The notes below the pieces were generated by a model. That model did no database searches. It was not told where the DNA came from and was given only the letters and a program-made list of their open reading frames with translations. Source: Kribbella steppae (GTDB lineage: Bacteria > Actinomycetota > Actinomycetes > Propionibacteriales > Kribbellaceae). Taken from it: DNA of 64,000 nt. The position numbers were made by a program, and so were the translations under genes. The stretch spans positions 301,074 to 365,073 of the forward strand of contig NZ_SLWN01000010.1 in NCBI RefSeq assembly GCF_004342025.1. Reading direction: 5' to 3'. Each line of letters opens with the position of its first letter. The first letter of the stretch is position 1. This document shows positions 53,561-61,216 of the stretch, one piece after another.

Positions 53561-54133
53561 ATGGTCACGGCGAGGACGGTACTGCAGGAGCAGTTTCAGA
53601 ACTCGTGCAGCCACCTGGACAGAGTCCTCGCAGGCATCCAGGACGTGGAGTTCTTCTGGGAACCGGTCGCCCATTGCTGGACGGTGCATGACCGTTCGGA
53701 GCGACGGGCGGCTCATGCCGACGGCGCGGGACGATGGGTCATCGACTACGAGGTCCCCGAGCCCTCGCCCGGCCCCGTCACCACCATCGCCTGGCGCACG
53801 GTTCACATCGGCGCCGTCAACTACCTGTATTGGGACTACGCGTTCGGCCCCGCTACGGCGACCTTCGACCTGGAGATGCCCGGTGACGCGGGCAGTGCGA
53901 TTGCCTGGCTTCGGGGCAGCCAGCGACCGCTCGCCGAAGCACTGTCGGAGCTGTCCGACGACGACGCGCTGGACGAGCAGGTGGCGACCAACTGGGGCGC
54001 GAGTTGGCCAGTCAGTCGTATCTTTATGACTCTCGTCAATGAGCAGGTTCATCACGGCGCCGAAATCTCCCTGCTCCGCGATCTCTATCGGAATCGAGCA
54101 ACGCTGGGAACCGCGACTGGGGCGGCCACCTAG
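53561..54133 (+). CDS. DinB-superfamily four-helix protein
   Basis: The product is 190 residues. Helices with the DinB metal-site pattern include W-T-V-H-D-R, RTVHIGAVNYLYWDYAFG and VNEQVHHGAEISLLRDLY near the end, where the H-H provide the usual ligands. DinB proteins are small metal-dependent proteins such as thiol transferases. The partner thiol is not known here. Confidence 0.8.
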   Translation: MVTARTVLQEQFQNSCSHLDRVLAGIQDVEFFWEPVAHCWTVHDRSERRAAHADGAGRWVIDYEVPEPSPGPVTTIAWRTVHIGAVNYLYWDYAFGPATATFDLEMPGDAGSAIAWLRGSQRPLAEALSELSDDDALDEQVATNWGASWPVSRIFMTLVNEQVHHGAEISLLRDLYRNRATLGTATGAAT

Positions 54134-54380
54134 AGTCGTGTGCCACCACCTGGCCGAGCACCAAGCGTTGCGCGTCGCCTTCCGCGAGTACCACCAACAC
54201 CGGATCCGCCCGGCCACCCTGGCTCCCACCCGCACGTCTCCGTTGTCACGAAGTCCCTTCATCCGGCGATCGGCCTTACGGGCGACCTCGCGCATTTCGG
54301 GGACGCGGTGACCGCGCTTTCAGGTCGTCGAGTTCGCCGAGGACGACTGGGAGAAGACGCTGACCTGCCGGCCGCCTCTG

Positions 54381-55805
54381 TTAGGTGGGTTGGATCTCTC
54401 CGAGTCGCCAGGTCTGGTCGAACCATGGTTCGAGTGGGCCGTAGAGACGCAGGATGGGGAACCAGCTCTTGCCGGAGAGGGTTTGCAGCCAGTTCGCGTT
54501 GGGTTGTGCCGGTGGGGTTGGACCGAAGGTGAGGATGGTGTCGCCGTTGTCTTCGGTGTGGACGTCGGTGAAGCGGTTGTTGATGCTCGGGTAGGGGTTG
54601 TCGGTTTGGAGCAGTGACCGCGTTTGGGTGTCGTAGATATCGATGGCCCAGAAGGTCTTGGCCGGTATTCCGGCGGGCAGTGTGAGCGTGTAGGTCCTTG
54701 CTCCATCCAGCGGTGCGCCGGTGGCGTCCTCGGCGGTGTAGGCGTACTGGGATCCCACGCCGACCGCTGCGTGGGTCATTGCCGGCGTGATGCCGGTGGC
54801 GACGTAGTGCATCATCGTGCGGCAGTCGAGCAGGCGGGCGCCATCGGCGAGGAACTCGTGACTGCCGCCGACGAACGCGGTCTTCCACGACCCGTCGTCG
54901 TAGATGTACGGCGCCCGATCCCGAGGCTTGTAGAGCAGGGTTCGGGCGAGTCCGGCGCCGATCTTCGCGGCCTGGTCGAGAATTGCGCGCTGATGATCGT
55001 CGGGTGCGAACGAGTGTCCCTTCACGATCCCGATCGCGGCGAGCTGCCCGGTGCGTTCGGGGTCGAGGGCGCCGACGGGCTCCTCCTGGACGATGGTGTT
55101 GAGCTCCTCGAAGAAGGTGAAGTCGTTGGAGTGGATGCCGTTGAACGAGGACTCAGCCATGTCGACGAACCCGGTGGTGGGTGGGTCGGCGGCGGCTGCG
55201 AGCGGGTAGATCCGCGTCGTCAGCAGGGAGTCGAGACCGAGCAGGGCACGGATCACCAGCCAGTTCGAGTACGTCGGCGACTGGAACACGAAGTATCCGT
55301 CCGGGACGTCGCCTTGATGGTCGGGCGGCAGGAACAGGTACTTGCCGCCCTGACCCCTGTCCGGTCCCGCGTTGCCCATGTCGGCGACGTAGCGCTGCCA
55401 CAGGTCGTCGACGAAGCACAACGAGTTCGGCGGCGCCTCGACCACGGTCGGCCCGTCGCCCTTGAGGTCGAGAAAGGTGGTGCCGTAGGTCGTCTCGGTG
55501 TTCGCCGTCAGCACGACCGGCGCGGAGGTACTACGCGGGTCCGTACAGGCTATGACATTCGATCGTGCACCGATGCTGCGCAGCCCGTTGCGCATGGCCA
55601 GCATCGAGGCGCCCGGTACACAGTTCAGGTACACGTCGATCCCGCGCAACAGGGCCAAAGCGTCGTAGCCTAGCTCGACTGTCGCGGCGGTTGGCACCCC
55701 GTCGAAGAACTCCATCACCCCGAACGGGGTGTCGATCTTCGGTGGCGAGCCGAGCGATTCCCGCACCTTTGCCGAAACACCTGGACCCAGTCCTTGCTGC
55801 GTCAT
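54381..55805 (-). CDS. DUF1254/DUF1214 protein
   Basis: The product is 474 residues. N-terminal DUF1254 segment (about 20-160, GVMEFFDGVPTAATVELGYDALALLRGIDVYLNCVPGASMLAMRNG) and C-terminal DUF1214 segment (about 310-455) with AKTFWAIDIYDTQTRSLLQTDNPYPSINN. No signal peptide. The function of this family is unknown and it is often annotated as a lipoprotein-like or exported protein. A short duplicate of this gene's promoter and start lies at 40.6 kb. Confidence 0.9.
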   Translation of the reverse strand: MTQQGLGPGVSAKVRESLGSPPKIDTPFGVMEFFDGVPTAATVELGYDALALLRGIDVYLNCVPGASMLAMRNGLRSIGARSNVIACTDPRSTSAPVVLTANTETTYGTTFLDLKGDGPTVVEAPPNSLCFVDDLWQRYVADMGNAGPDRGQGGKYLFLPPDHQGDVPDGYFVFQSPTYSNWLVIRALLGLDSLLTTRIYPLAAAADPPTTGFVDMAESSFNGIHSNDFTFFEELNTIVQEEPVGALDPERTGQLAAIGIVKGHSFAPDDHQRAILDQAAKIGAGLARTLLYKPRDRAPYIYDDGSWKTAFVGGSHEFLADGARLLDCRTMMHYVATGITPAMTHAAVGVGSQYAYTAEDATGAPLDGARTYTLTLPAGIPAKTFWAIDIYDTQTRSLLQTDNPYPSINNRFTDVHTEDNGDTILTFGPTPPAQPNANWLQTLSGKSWFPILRLYGPLEPWFDQTWRLGEIQPT

Positions 55806-56022
55806 GACCGCATCCGTTCACGAAGGTAGGAGCCTGACCAGGCAAGACTTGTTCCCTCAGGCCTGTGTTTCACCCCCCGCCAAGGGTGAATGCGGAGAGC
55901 CGCCGTGGGGCTCCAGGGCCTGGCGCCTCCACCGGCATGGCCGGGTGCGCGATACTTCCGGTGATGGGACGACCGTGTACGCCAATCCGGAAGCCTCGTC
56001 GTGGGTCGAGATCGGAGACGCG

Positions 56023-56682
56023 ATGGGGCAGGCGCTGCTTCAGCTGATACCGCTGGCCCTCGCGGCGGCGCTGAGCAGCGTCCCCATCACCGCCACCATC
56101 TTCATCCTGCTGTCGGAGCGCCGCAGCCGCTCCGGCCTAGGCTTCCTGGCCGGCACGGTGCTCGGCACCTTCGCCACCGTCGCATTGGCGACTGTGGCCG
56201 GCCACGCGCTTCCCGGACGACCACGCGAACATGGCGCTCTCGTCGGGAAGCTGGAGGTGGTGATCGGCATTGCGCTCGTGCTGCTGGGCGTGGTGACCCT
56301 CGCGCGTCGGTCCCGCGCGGGGAGAGGAAGTGGACCGGGCTGGCTGGACAGCATCGCCACGTTCGGCATCCTGCCCGTGTTCGGCATCGGCCTGGCGCTG
56401 AGCCTTCGTCCGAAGGCGATACTCCTGGCGGCGGCGGCGGGCCTGGCGATCGTCAGGGTGGACCTGGTGTTCCACGGCAACCTCGTCCTGGTGGTCTTCT
56501 ACACCGCGATCGCCACCTGCACCGTAGGCGTTCCCATCGTCGCGACGATCCTGTTTCCACGGCGGATGGAACCTCGCCTCCTCGCGGCGAAGGGGTGGAT
56601 CGCGGCTCACTCCAGCACGGTCGGTGCCACGATGATGATTGTCATCGGCGCCTTCGTCATCGGCGTCGGCGTGAGCGGCTGA
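56023..56682 (+). CDS. GAP-family (Sap/LysE-like) membrane transport protein
   Basis: The product is 219 residues with six hydrophobic segments. The first, L-L-Q-L-I-P-L-A-L-A-A-A-L-S-S-V-P-I-T-A-T, and G-F-L-A-G-T-V-L-G-T-F fit GAP/Sap proteins, relatives of LysE, one of which carries sulfolipid in mycobacteria. Cargo unknown. ATG 56023 gives a full-length protein that starts at TM1. An upstream frame adds a proline-rich lead with no support. Confidence 0.8.
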   Translation: MGQALLQLIPLALAAALSSVPITATIFILLSERRSRSGLGFLAGTVLGTFATVALATVAGHALPGRPREHGALVGKLEVVIGIALVLLGVVTLARRSRAGRGSGPGWLDSIATFGILPVFGIGLALSLRPKAILLAAAAGLAIVRVDLVFHGNLVLVVFYTAIATCTVGVPIVATILFPRRMEPRLLAAKGWIAAHSSTVGATMMIVIGAFVIGVGVSG

Positions 56683-56754
56683 GCACGCCGGTCAGCGGTG
56701 CGACACCGCCGCCGGCATGCGCAACCAGCAGGACAAGGATGAACGAGGCCACCT

Positions 56755-56862
56755 GCAGCCGCAGCCACCGGCGAACTCCTCCGCGAGCTGGTCCACGACC
56801 CCAACCGCGACTACCAACCCACCGGAAGACCGCCAGGACCAGCCCGCAAACACCCCAAATGA
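56755..56862 (+). pseudogene. IS481-type transposase C-terminal fragment
   Basis: The frame encodes A-A-A-A-T-G-E-L-L-R-E-L-V-H-D-P-N-R-D-Y-Q-P-T-G, then a basic tail ending in K-H-P-K and a stop. The G-E-L-L-R-E-L-x-x-D-P-x-R-D-Y-Q-P block is the usual end of IS481 transposases. The rest of the element is missing. Confidence 0.65.
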
Positions 56863-56867
56863 CCAAC

Positions 56868-56896
56868 AGCCGAACCCACGAATCGTAGGTTCGGCT
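56868..56896. repeat. Hairpin with CGAATCG loop, right copy
   Basis: AGCCGAACC pairs with GGTTCGGCT (9 bp, one mismatch further in), loop CGAATCG. It corresponds to the hairpin at 49903-49929 with a re-paired stem. Confidence 0.55.
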
Positions 56897-56902
56897 GTCG
56901 CC

Positions 56903-56961
56903 GATGTCTTGAGACATCACACGGTGCCCCCGGCAGGATTCGAACCTGCGACGCACGGTTT
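56903..56961. repeat. 59-bp direct repeat, right copy, with tRNA-Arg(CCT) 3' half
   Basis: On the minus strand this copy gives the canonical 3' half of a tRNA: anticodon loop TTCCTAA (anticodon CCT, partial stem), variable region, T-arm GCAGG-TTCGAAT-CCTGC, acceptor CGGGGGC. The sequence 5' of the anticodon stem (at about 56966 and above) is unrelated, so the tRNA is truncated. The repeat begins with GATGTCTTGAGACATC. It matches an attachment site for a tRNA-targeting element with the intact tRNA to the right of the window. Confidence 0.65.
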
Positions 56962-57089
56962 AGGAAATAGATCGGTATTACTTAGATACTAACACGGCCC
57001 TGATGCGATGAAGGAGCGGGGCCTCCGCTCCTCGTGGGTCCCCGGCGGATGCTGGGGTTGCTCGCGTTTCACGACGAAGGAGGCCCCTG
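56962..57089 (+). ncRNA. Possible IS110 left-end non-coding region (bridge-RNA candidate)
   Basis: 128 bases between the tRNA-like repeat and the recombinase start. It contains the hairpin GGAGCGG-GGCCT-CCGCTCC (57014-57032). In IS110-group elements the region upstream of the recombinase encodes a structured bridge RNA. The element ends were not located, so this is a position-based suggestion only. Confidence 0.25.
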
Positions 57090-58136
57090 ATGGAAGCCTA
57101 CGCGGGACGGCAGTTTGTGGGTATGGATCTGCATCGTCGCCGGTCGGTGCTGGTGCGGATGACGGCCGCGGGGGATGTGCTCGAGCGGGTCCGGATCGTC
57201 AACGACGTCGAGAGGTTGGCGGCGGTGATCGCCCGGGCCGGGGAGAGCCCGGAGGTGGTGTTGGAGGCCACCTATGGCTGGTATTGGGCGGTGGATGCGT
57301 TGCGGGAGCAGGGCGCGGTGGTGCACTTGGCGCATCCGTTGGGGGTGAAGGCGTTTGAGTACCGGCGGGTGAAGAACGATGAGCGGGATGCCGTCGACCT
57401 GGCCGATCTGTTGCGGATGGGCCGGCTGCCCGAGGCGTGGATCGCGCCACCGGCGACGCGGGAGTTGCGGGAACTGGTCCGGCACCGCGCGAAGCTGGTC
57501 GGGCTGCGTTCGCATTGCAAGGCCGAGGTCCACGCGGTGCTGGCCAAGTGCGGGGTGCAGGTGGCGGTCAGTGACCTGTTCGGGGTCGAGGGCACCGCGC
57601 TGCTGGACCGGTTGGACCTGGCGGCGCCGTATGCGGCCAGGATCGGGTCGCTACGCCGGATCATGGACGGGCTCGACTTCGAGATCGACCATGTCGCCGG
57701 CATGGTGCGCGGGCGGCTGGCGACGAATCCGGGCTATCTCGCGGTGCAGACGATCCCCGGGATCGGCCCGACCCTGGCCGCGGTGCTGGTCGCCGAGATC
57801 GGCGACATCGACCGGTTCACCCGGCCGGAGCAGCTGACCTGCTGGGCCGGGCTGACACCGACCCATCACGAGTCCGATGCCCATGTCCACCGCGGCCGGA
57901 TCACCAAGCAAGGTTCCCGGCTGGTCCGGTGGGCGGTGGTGGAGTCGGTGCAGGTCCTGCCTGACACCACGGTGGTCGGGCAATTCCGCGACCGGGTCGC
58001 TGCCCGCCGCGGCCACAACATCGGTGTCGTCGCGGCCGGTCGCCGGCAACTGGAGTACGTCTACTACGCGCTGCGCGACCACCACGTCCGCGCCCTGAAC
58101 CAGCAAACGAACCCTCCCGCGAGGACGGCGGCATGA
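57090..58136 (+). CDS. IS110-family recombinase (transposase)
   Basis: The product is 348 residues. N-terminal RuvC-like DEDD domain: GMDLHRR (Asp13), VVLEATYGWYW (Glu near 59), VKNDERDAVDLADLL (Asp pair near 97). The C-terminal Tnp_20 domain has IPGIGPTLAAVLVAEIG and a G-R-I-T-K-Q-G-S-R-L-V-R-W segment with the second catalytic Ser. AAGGAGG lies seven bases before ATG 57090. The gene is intact and might be active. Confidence 0.94.
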   Translation: MEAYAGRQFVGMDLHRRRSVLVRMTAAGDVLERVRIVNDVERLAAVIARAGESPEVVLEATYGWYWAVDALREQGAVVHLAHPLGVKAFEYRRVKNDERDAVDLADLLRMGRLPEAWIAPPATRELRELVRHRAKLVGLRSHCKAEVHAVLAKCGVQVAVSDLFGVEGTALLDRLDLAAPYAARIGSLRRIMDGLDFEIDHVAGMVRGRLATNPGYLAVQTIPGIGPTLAAVLVAEIGDIDRFTRPEQLTCWAGLTPTHHESDAHVHRGRITKQGSRLVRWAVVESVQVLPDTTVVGQFRDRVAARRGHNIGVVAAGRRQLEYVYYALRDHHVRALNQQTNPPARTAA

Positions 58137-58630
58137 GCCGGTCTCGCCCCGAAACCGGTCAGCGCGGGTCGTGCAGGTCAAGACCCCCATCCGTGGCGTG
58201 GTCGCCCTTCTGATTGACCCCGCCGACCCAGCACCGCGCACCCCATCATGCCGCCCCTGCCGCGGCGAAGGGATGACAGCAGCCCTCACCAGGACTGCCA
58301 GCACCGGAGACACCGGGCCATGACGAGCGCTACGCCCCACCATCCGACTTCAGCAACGGAGCCACCGCAAAACTTCTTCTCCGCCTCCCACATCGTGCGC
58401 CGAACGACGCCGACGTCAAGGCCCTCCGGCCGCTATCGCGGTCGGGCTACGCCCGAGCCCTGACCCCGACGCCTCACTTCGGCGCGTCCCAAACCCAGCG
58501 GAGAAGCAGAACAACGGTCACGAGCAACTCTTGACCGGCCCCGCTCCTTCAGGGATGACCTGCGAGAATGTCGGGGTAATGACTACTGAGTTACTCCGAA
58601 ACTGTGTGTCTAAGAATGCAGGGGTGGGGA
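58137..58630. other. Region between IS110 gene and the phage-like element
   Basis: 494 bases without a supported gene. The IS110 right end should lie here. No terminal repeat could be fixed by eye. A C-C-A-C-C-G-C-A-A-A-A-C segment near 58361 resembles the A-rich spots seen near IS110 ends but is not proof. Confidence 0.35.
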
Positions 58631-59107
58631 ATGGAATTACTACGTGGGGAATGGTCGACGACGGTCTGCCCTCGCTGTGCGGCTCTGCTGTGCCCGGTGA
58701 GGCGGCACCCTCGCCGGGCTGACGGCTGCTGGCACGGCTTTGACCGGGACAACGCGCATGCCCTGGGTGACCACCGGGATTGCCTGCCCGGGGACGCGCT
58801 CGCCCTGGCCGAGGATGATCCACACGGCGAGGAGTACGACACCGACTCTGACGGTCCAGACGCCTGCCGGTGGGCGGCGCGCTGGCGGACGGCTGCGGCG
58901 GCGCTGGGGGACAGTACAACGGCTGACCAGCCGCTCGCGGTGGTCGCGCTCGACCCCGCGACCGGGCCGCACCTGGTGGCGCTGCACGCCAACTACGGGA
59001 CCGCTGGGCCACACCGGACCCGGATCGGGCGACGGTCCGGTGACGCGCTCATGAGTGAGGCGAAGGCGCGAGCCCTGGTGGTCTGCACCTGGGGGCATCT
59101 CCACTGA
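58631..59107 (+). CDS. Hypothetical protein with cysteine motif, 158 aa
   Basis: No family recognised. It starts M-E-L-L-R-G-E-W-S-T-T-V-C-P-R-C-A-A-L-L-C-P, where C-P-R-C and a following Cys suggest a small zinc ribbon, then an acidic middle (E-E-Y-D-T-D-S-D) and a final part with A-R-A-L-V-V-C-T-W-G-H-L-H. The opposite strand is also open, so this is a moderate call. It would be the first gene of the phage-like element. Confidence 0.45.
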   Translation: MELLRGEWSTTVCPRCAALLCPVRRHPRRADGCWHGFDRDNAHALGDHRDCLPGDALALAEDDPHGEEYDTDSDGPDACRWAARWRTAAAALGDSTTADQPLAVVALDPATGPHLVALHANYGTAGPHRTRIGRRSGDALMSEAKARALVVCTWGHLH

Positions 59108-59242
59108 CTGGAATCGCGTGCTGAGATGTTCGATCTCGTGCATCGAGATGCACCCGGCCAATGCTGGCCACCCATGGCCATAGGTAGACGTACCTAGACA
59201 ACGCCCTGCGAGGTAACGGGTTTCGGCTCATCCTGACTTGTC

Positions 59243-59446
59243 ATGAGCACTTCCGACAGTTTGGATCCGGTGCGCTGGGCAACCACCGACGAAACGATGG
59301 TTGCCTTGCGCAAGAGCAGGCCAACCATCTATCGCTACATTCGCGAGGGTCGCCTAGTTGCTAAGCAGATCCCTCCTTCACGTCAGATCTTCATCAGCCA
59401 GGCCAGTATTGACGCAGTGCTTGCCGGTGCGCGGAGGGTGGCGTGA
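59243..59446 (+). CDS. Excisionase-type helix-turn-helix protein
   Basis: The product is 67 residues. MerR-like DNA-binding fold of the excisionase/HTH_17 kind: TTDETMVALRKSRPTIYRYIREGRLVAKQI. Such proteins help excision or regulate element genes. The stop overlaps the next start by GTGA, so it leads a coupled string of small genes. Confidence 0.8.
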   Translation: MSTSDSLDPVRWATTDETMVALRKSRPTIYRYIREGRLVAKQIPPSRQIFISQASIDAVLAGARRVA

Positions 59447-59688
59447 CCCCGGAGCAGCGCCGCGAACGCGCGCTGAAGGCGATCAACAGCCGGTGGGCAC
59501 GGCCAACAGCGCGCGATGAGCAGAGCGAGGCGGCGGCCCGCGCACTGCGGCGTCGCTTCGAGATCCAGGTTGATCCGGACGGCCAACTGCCAGCCGATCG
59601 CCGCCAACAACTGGCCGAGTACGCGCTGAAGGCTCACATGGCCGAGATGCGCCTTGCCCGCGCCAGGAGGCGTGGTGACCCTGCATGA
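59443..59688 (+). CDS. Hypothetical helical protein of the element, 81 aa
   Basis: No family recognised. Very basic and helical (RRERALKAINSRW, then EAAARALRRRFEIQVDPDGQLPADRRQQLAEYALKAHMAEMRLARARRRG). It overlaps both neighbours by four bases (GTGA and ATGA). This type of protein is common next to excisionases in actinobacterial elements. Confidence 0.65.
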   Translation: MTPEQRRERALKAINSRWARPTARDEQSEAAARALRRRFEIQVDPDGQLPADRRQQLAEYALKAHMAEMRLARARRRGDPA

Positions 59689-59986
59689 ACGGTGCGGACA
59701 CGGTTCGGGCCGCGCTCCGTGAGAAGCGCGGCCCGACCAGTAGGAGAACCGTTCCAACGAGAGCCACCCAGAGACCGCCCACCTCATACAGGTACGTCGT
59801 CGCCGTGAGGCCAGCTACAGGCTACCGGAGTACGCCGATAGCCTGCGAGACCCACTGGACGGACTGGCCGGACGCATCCCGAGTCGCCGCTCGATCACGG
59901 GTGCGTACTTCCACCTGTACGACCTGGGCTTGATGTCGCAGGACATGCACGCGCAGTTCCGGGAGCGGTGGAGGTGTGCAGCATGA
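59685..59986 (+). CDS. Small gene with apparent frameshift
   Basis: ATG 59685 overlaps the previous stop as ATGA and opens M-N-G-A-D-T-V-R-A-A-L-R-E-K-R-G. In that frame the protein becomes unnatural after about residue 36. In the neighbouring frame the stretch from about 59792 reads R-R-R-R-E-A-S-Y-R-L-P-E-Y-A-D-S-L-R-D, then A-Y-F-H-L-Y-D-L-G-L-M-S-Q-D-M, and its stop at 59984 overlaps the next gene's ATG as ATGA. No start codon exists in that second frame, so either a one-base error/mutation or a programmed shift near 59790-59800 joins them. Confidence 0.5.
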
Positions 59987-60720
59987 CGTGGACCAAGCTG
60001 TCGGACGACTTCGGTGACCAAGTGGCCGGCCTCTCGGACGCAGCCTTTCGTACCCACGTGGAAGCGCTGGTGTGGACGATGCGGCGTTGCACGGGCGGGA
60101 TGCTGACAGACCGAGACGTACGCCGGTTCGCTGAGTCGCCGGACGCGGACGCCGGGGTCAAGGAGTTGGTTGCCCTCGGCTACTGGACCGAGGAGGACAC
60201 CGGCTACCGCATCCGCCACCACATGGAGCACCAGCCAGAGCCCGATCTAGTTGAACGGCGACGCGGCCAGGCGGCCGAGCGCCAGCGACGGAAGCGCCGA
60301 CGAGACGCCGGACTAGTCGAGAGTCATCCGTCACGGCGTGACTCACTCAGTGACGATACGCGTTACCCGGGTCGGGACGGGTCGGGTCGGGACGGGCTAG
60401 CAACAACAACCACAGGAGAACTAGGAAATGACGCGATGAGGCAACGATCCGAGGCCGAGCTACGGGCGGAGGTGGAGGAGCACGCCCGGTCCGCGGAGGC
60501 GTGGTACCGGGACACGAGCCTGGAGTACGCGGTGACGCCGGGCGGGTCGAGGTTCCACTTCGTCACCTGCCCCATGGTCGGTGCCGCGCTCAACGCTGCG
60601 GGACGGGGAGAGGCTCCTTACCCGGTACGGCTGTCGATGGACGACGTGAACGCCCGGAACCTGCGCCCCTGCGGCGTGTGCATCGGTGGCAACGACCCAT
60701 GGATGAGAGGTAAGGCATGA
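59983..60720 (+). CDS. Winged-helix protein of the element, possible replication or regulatory protein
   Basis: The product is 245 residues. Residues 1-80 (W-T-K-L-S-D-D-F-G-D-Q-V, then MRRCTGGMLTDRDVRRFAESPDADAGVKELVALGYW) resemble the winged-helix N-terminus of phage replisome-organiser-type proteins. A basic Arg-rich linker follows (about 90-115). The C-terminal part ends with F-H-F-V-T-C-P-M-V-G and C-G-V-C-I-G-G-N, a possible zinc site. ATG 59983 overlaps the previous stop. Confidence 0.6.
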   Translation: MTWTKLSDDFGDQVAGLSDAAFRTHVEALVWTMRRCTGGMLTDRDVRRFAESPDADAGVKELVALGYWTEEDTGYRIRHHMEHQPEPDLVERRRGQAAERQRRKRRRDAGLVESHPSRRDSLSDDTRYPGRDGSGRDGLATTTTGELGNDAMRQRSEAELRAEVEEHARSAEAWYRDTSLEYAVTPGGSRFHFVTCPMVGAALNAAGRGEAPYPVRLSMDDVNARNLRPCGVCIGGNDPWMRGKA

Positions 60721-60944
60721 CCGAGAAGCCAGAGAACGAACGCCGGGTGCTAACCACCCACGTCGAGGTCACCGAGCACGGCGCGGACTACTTCGAGGTC
60801 GATGGCGACGGCGATATCACAGCTGAGCGGGACAGCTGGTTCGCCGGGGTCGTGGTCGTGGACCCAAATGGTCGCCTGGCGCACCTGCGGCACCTGGACA
60901 CGACCGGCCACTATGACGAGGGCGACGATGCCGATGAGGGATGA
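60717..60944 (+). CDS. Hypothetical acidic protein, 75 aa
   Basis: Unrecognised. Strongly acidic and strand-rich (H-V-E-V-T-E-H-G-A-D-Y-F-E-V-D-G-D-G-D-I). It overlaps the previous stop as ATGA and runs 17 bases into the next gene. Part of the same transcript. Confidence 0.6.
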   Translation: MTEKPENERRVLTTHVEVTEHGADYFEVDGDGDITAERDSWFAGVVVVDPNGRLAHLRHLDTTGHYDEGDDADEG

Positions 60945-61134
60945 GCGGTACCGCCGCGACTTCGAACGTGCCAACCGTGATCGGTTGTACTACCGGGCCG
61001 CTGCGGTCGACGCGGTGGCCGCGCTGCTGCTGGCGACCGGCGACGACTACGGGATCTTGACCGGCGACGATCTGGCCGACGTACACCGCCGAGCGTCGGA
61101 GTTGCGTGCCAGAATGCGTAGCAGGACTGGCTGA
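60928..61134 (+). CDS. Hypothetical helical protein, 68 aa
   Basis: Unrecognised. Helical with R-R-D-F-E-R-A-N-R-D-R-L-Y-Y-R, then A-V-D-A-V-A-A-L-L-L-A. ATG 60928 or 60934. Placed just upstream of the capsid gene. Confidence 0.5.
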   Translation: MPMRDERYRRDFERANRDRLYYRAAAVDAVAALLLATGDDYGILTGDDLADVHRRASELRARMRSRTG

Positions 61135-61179
61135 CGGAGCCGTCCGGCCGGAGCCGCTGGCTGCATGAGCCGCTGGCAG

Positions 61180-61199
61180 GGCAAGTGATTTGCCTTGCC
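61180..61199 (+). promoter_or_regulatory. Hairpin before the capsid gene
   Basis: GGCAAG and CTTGCC around an 8-base loop, just before the capsid ribosome site. It may process or limit the transcript. Confidence 0.3.
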
Positions 61200-61216
61200 T
61201 GAAAGGGCTCTCAGCC

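Noticed and set aside
56657..56956. 99-codon minus-strand frame ending in the tRNA fragment
   Set aside because: It starts inside the tRNA-like repeat (R-R-R-F-E-S-C-R-G-H), a known artefact of tRNA T-arms, and overlaps the IS481 remnant on the other strand.
58640..59161. Minus-strand frame opposite the cysteine-motif gene
   Set aside because: The protein is Pro/Arg/Val-rich without motif. The plus-strand frame has a better start and a C-P-R-C motif, though neither is certain.
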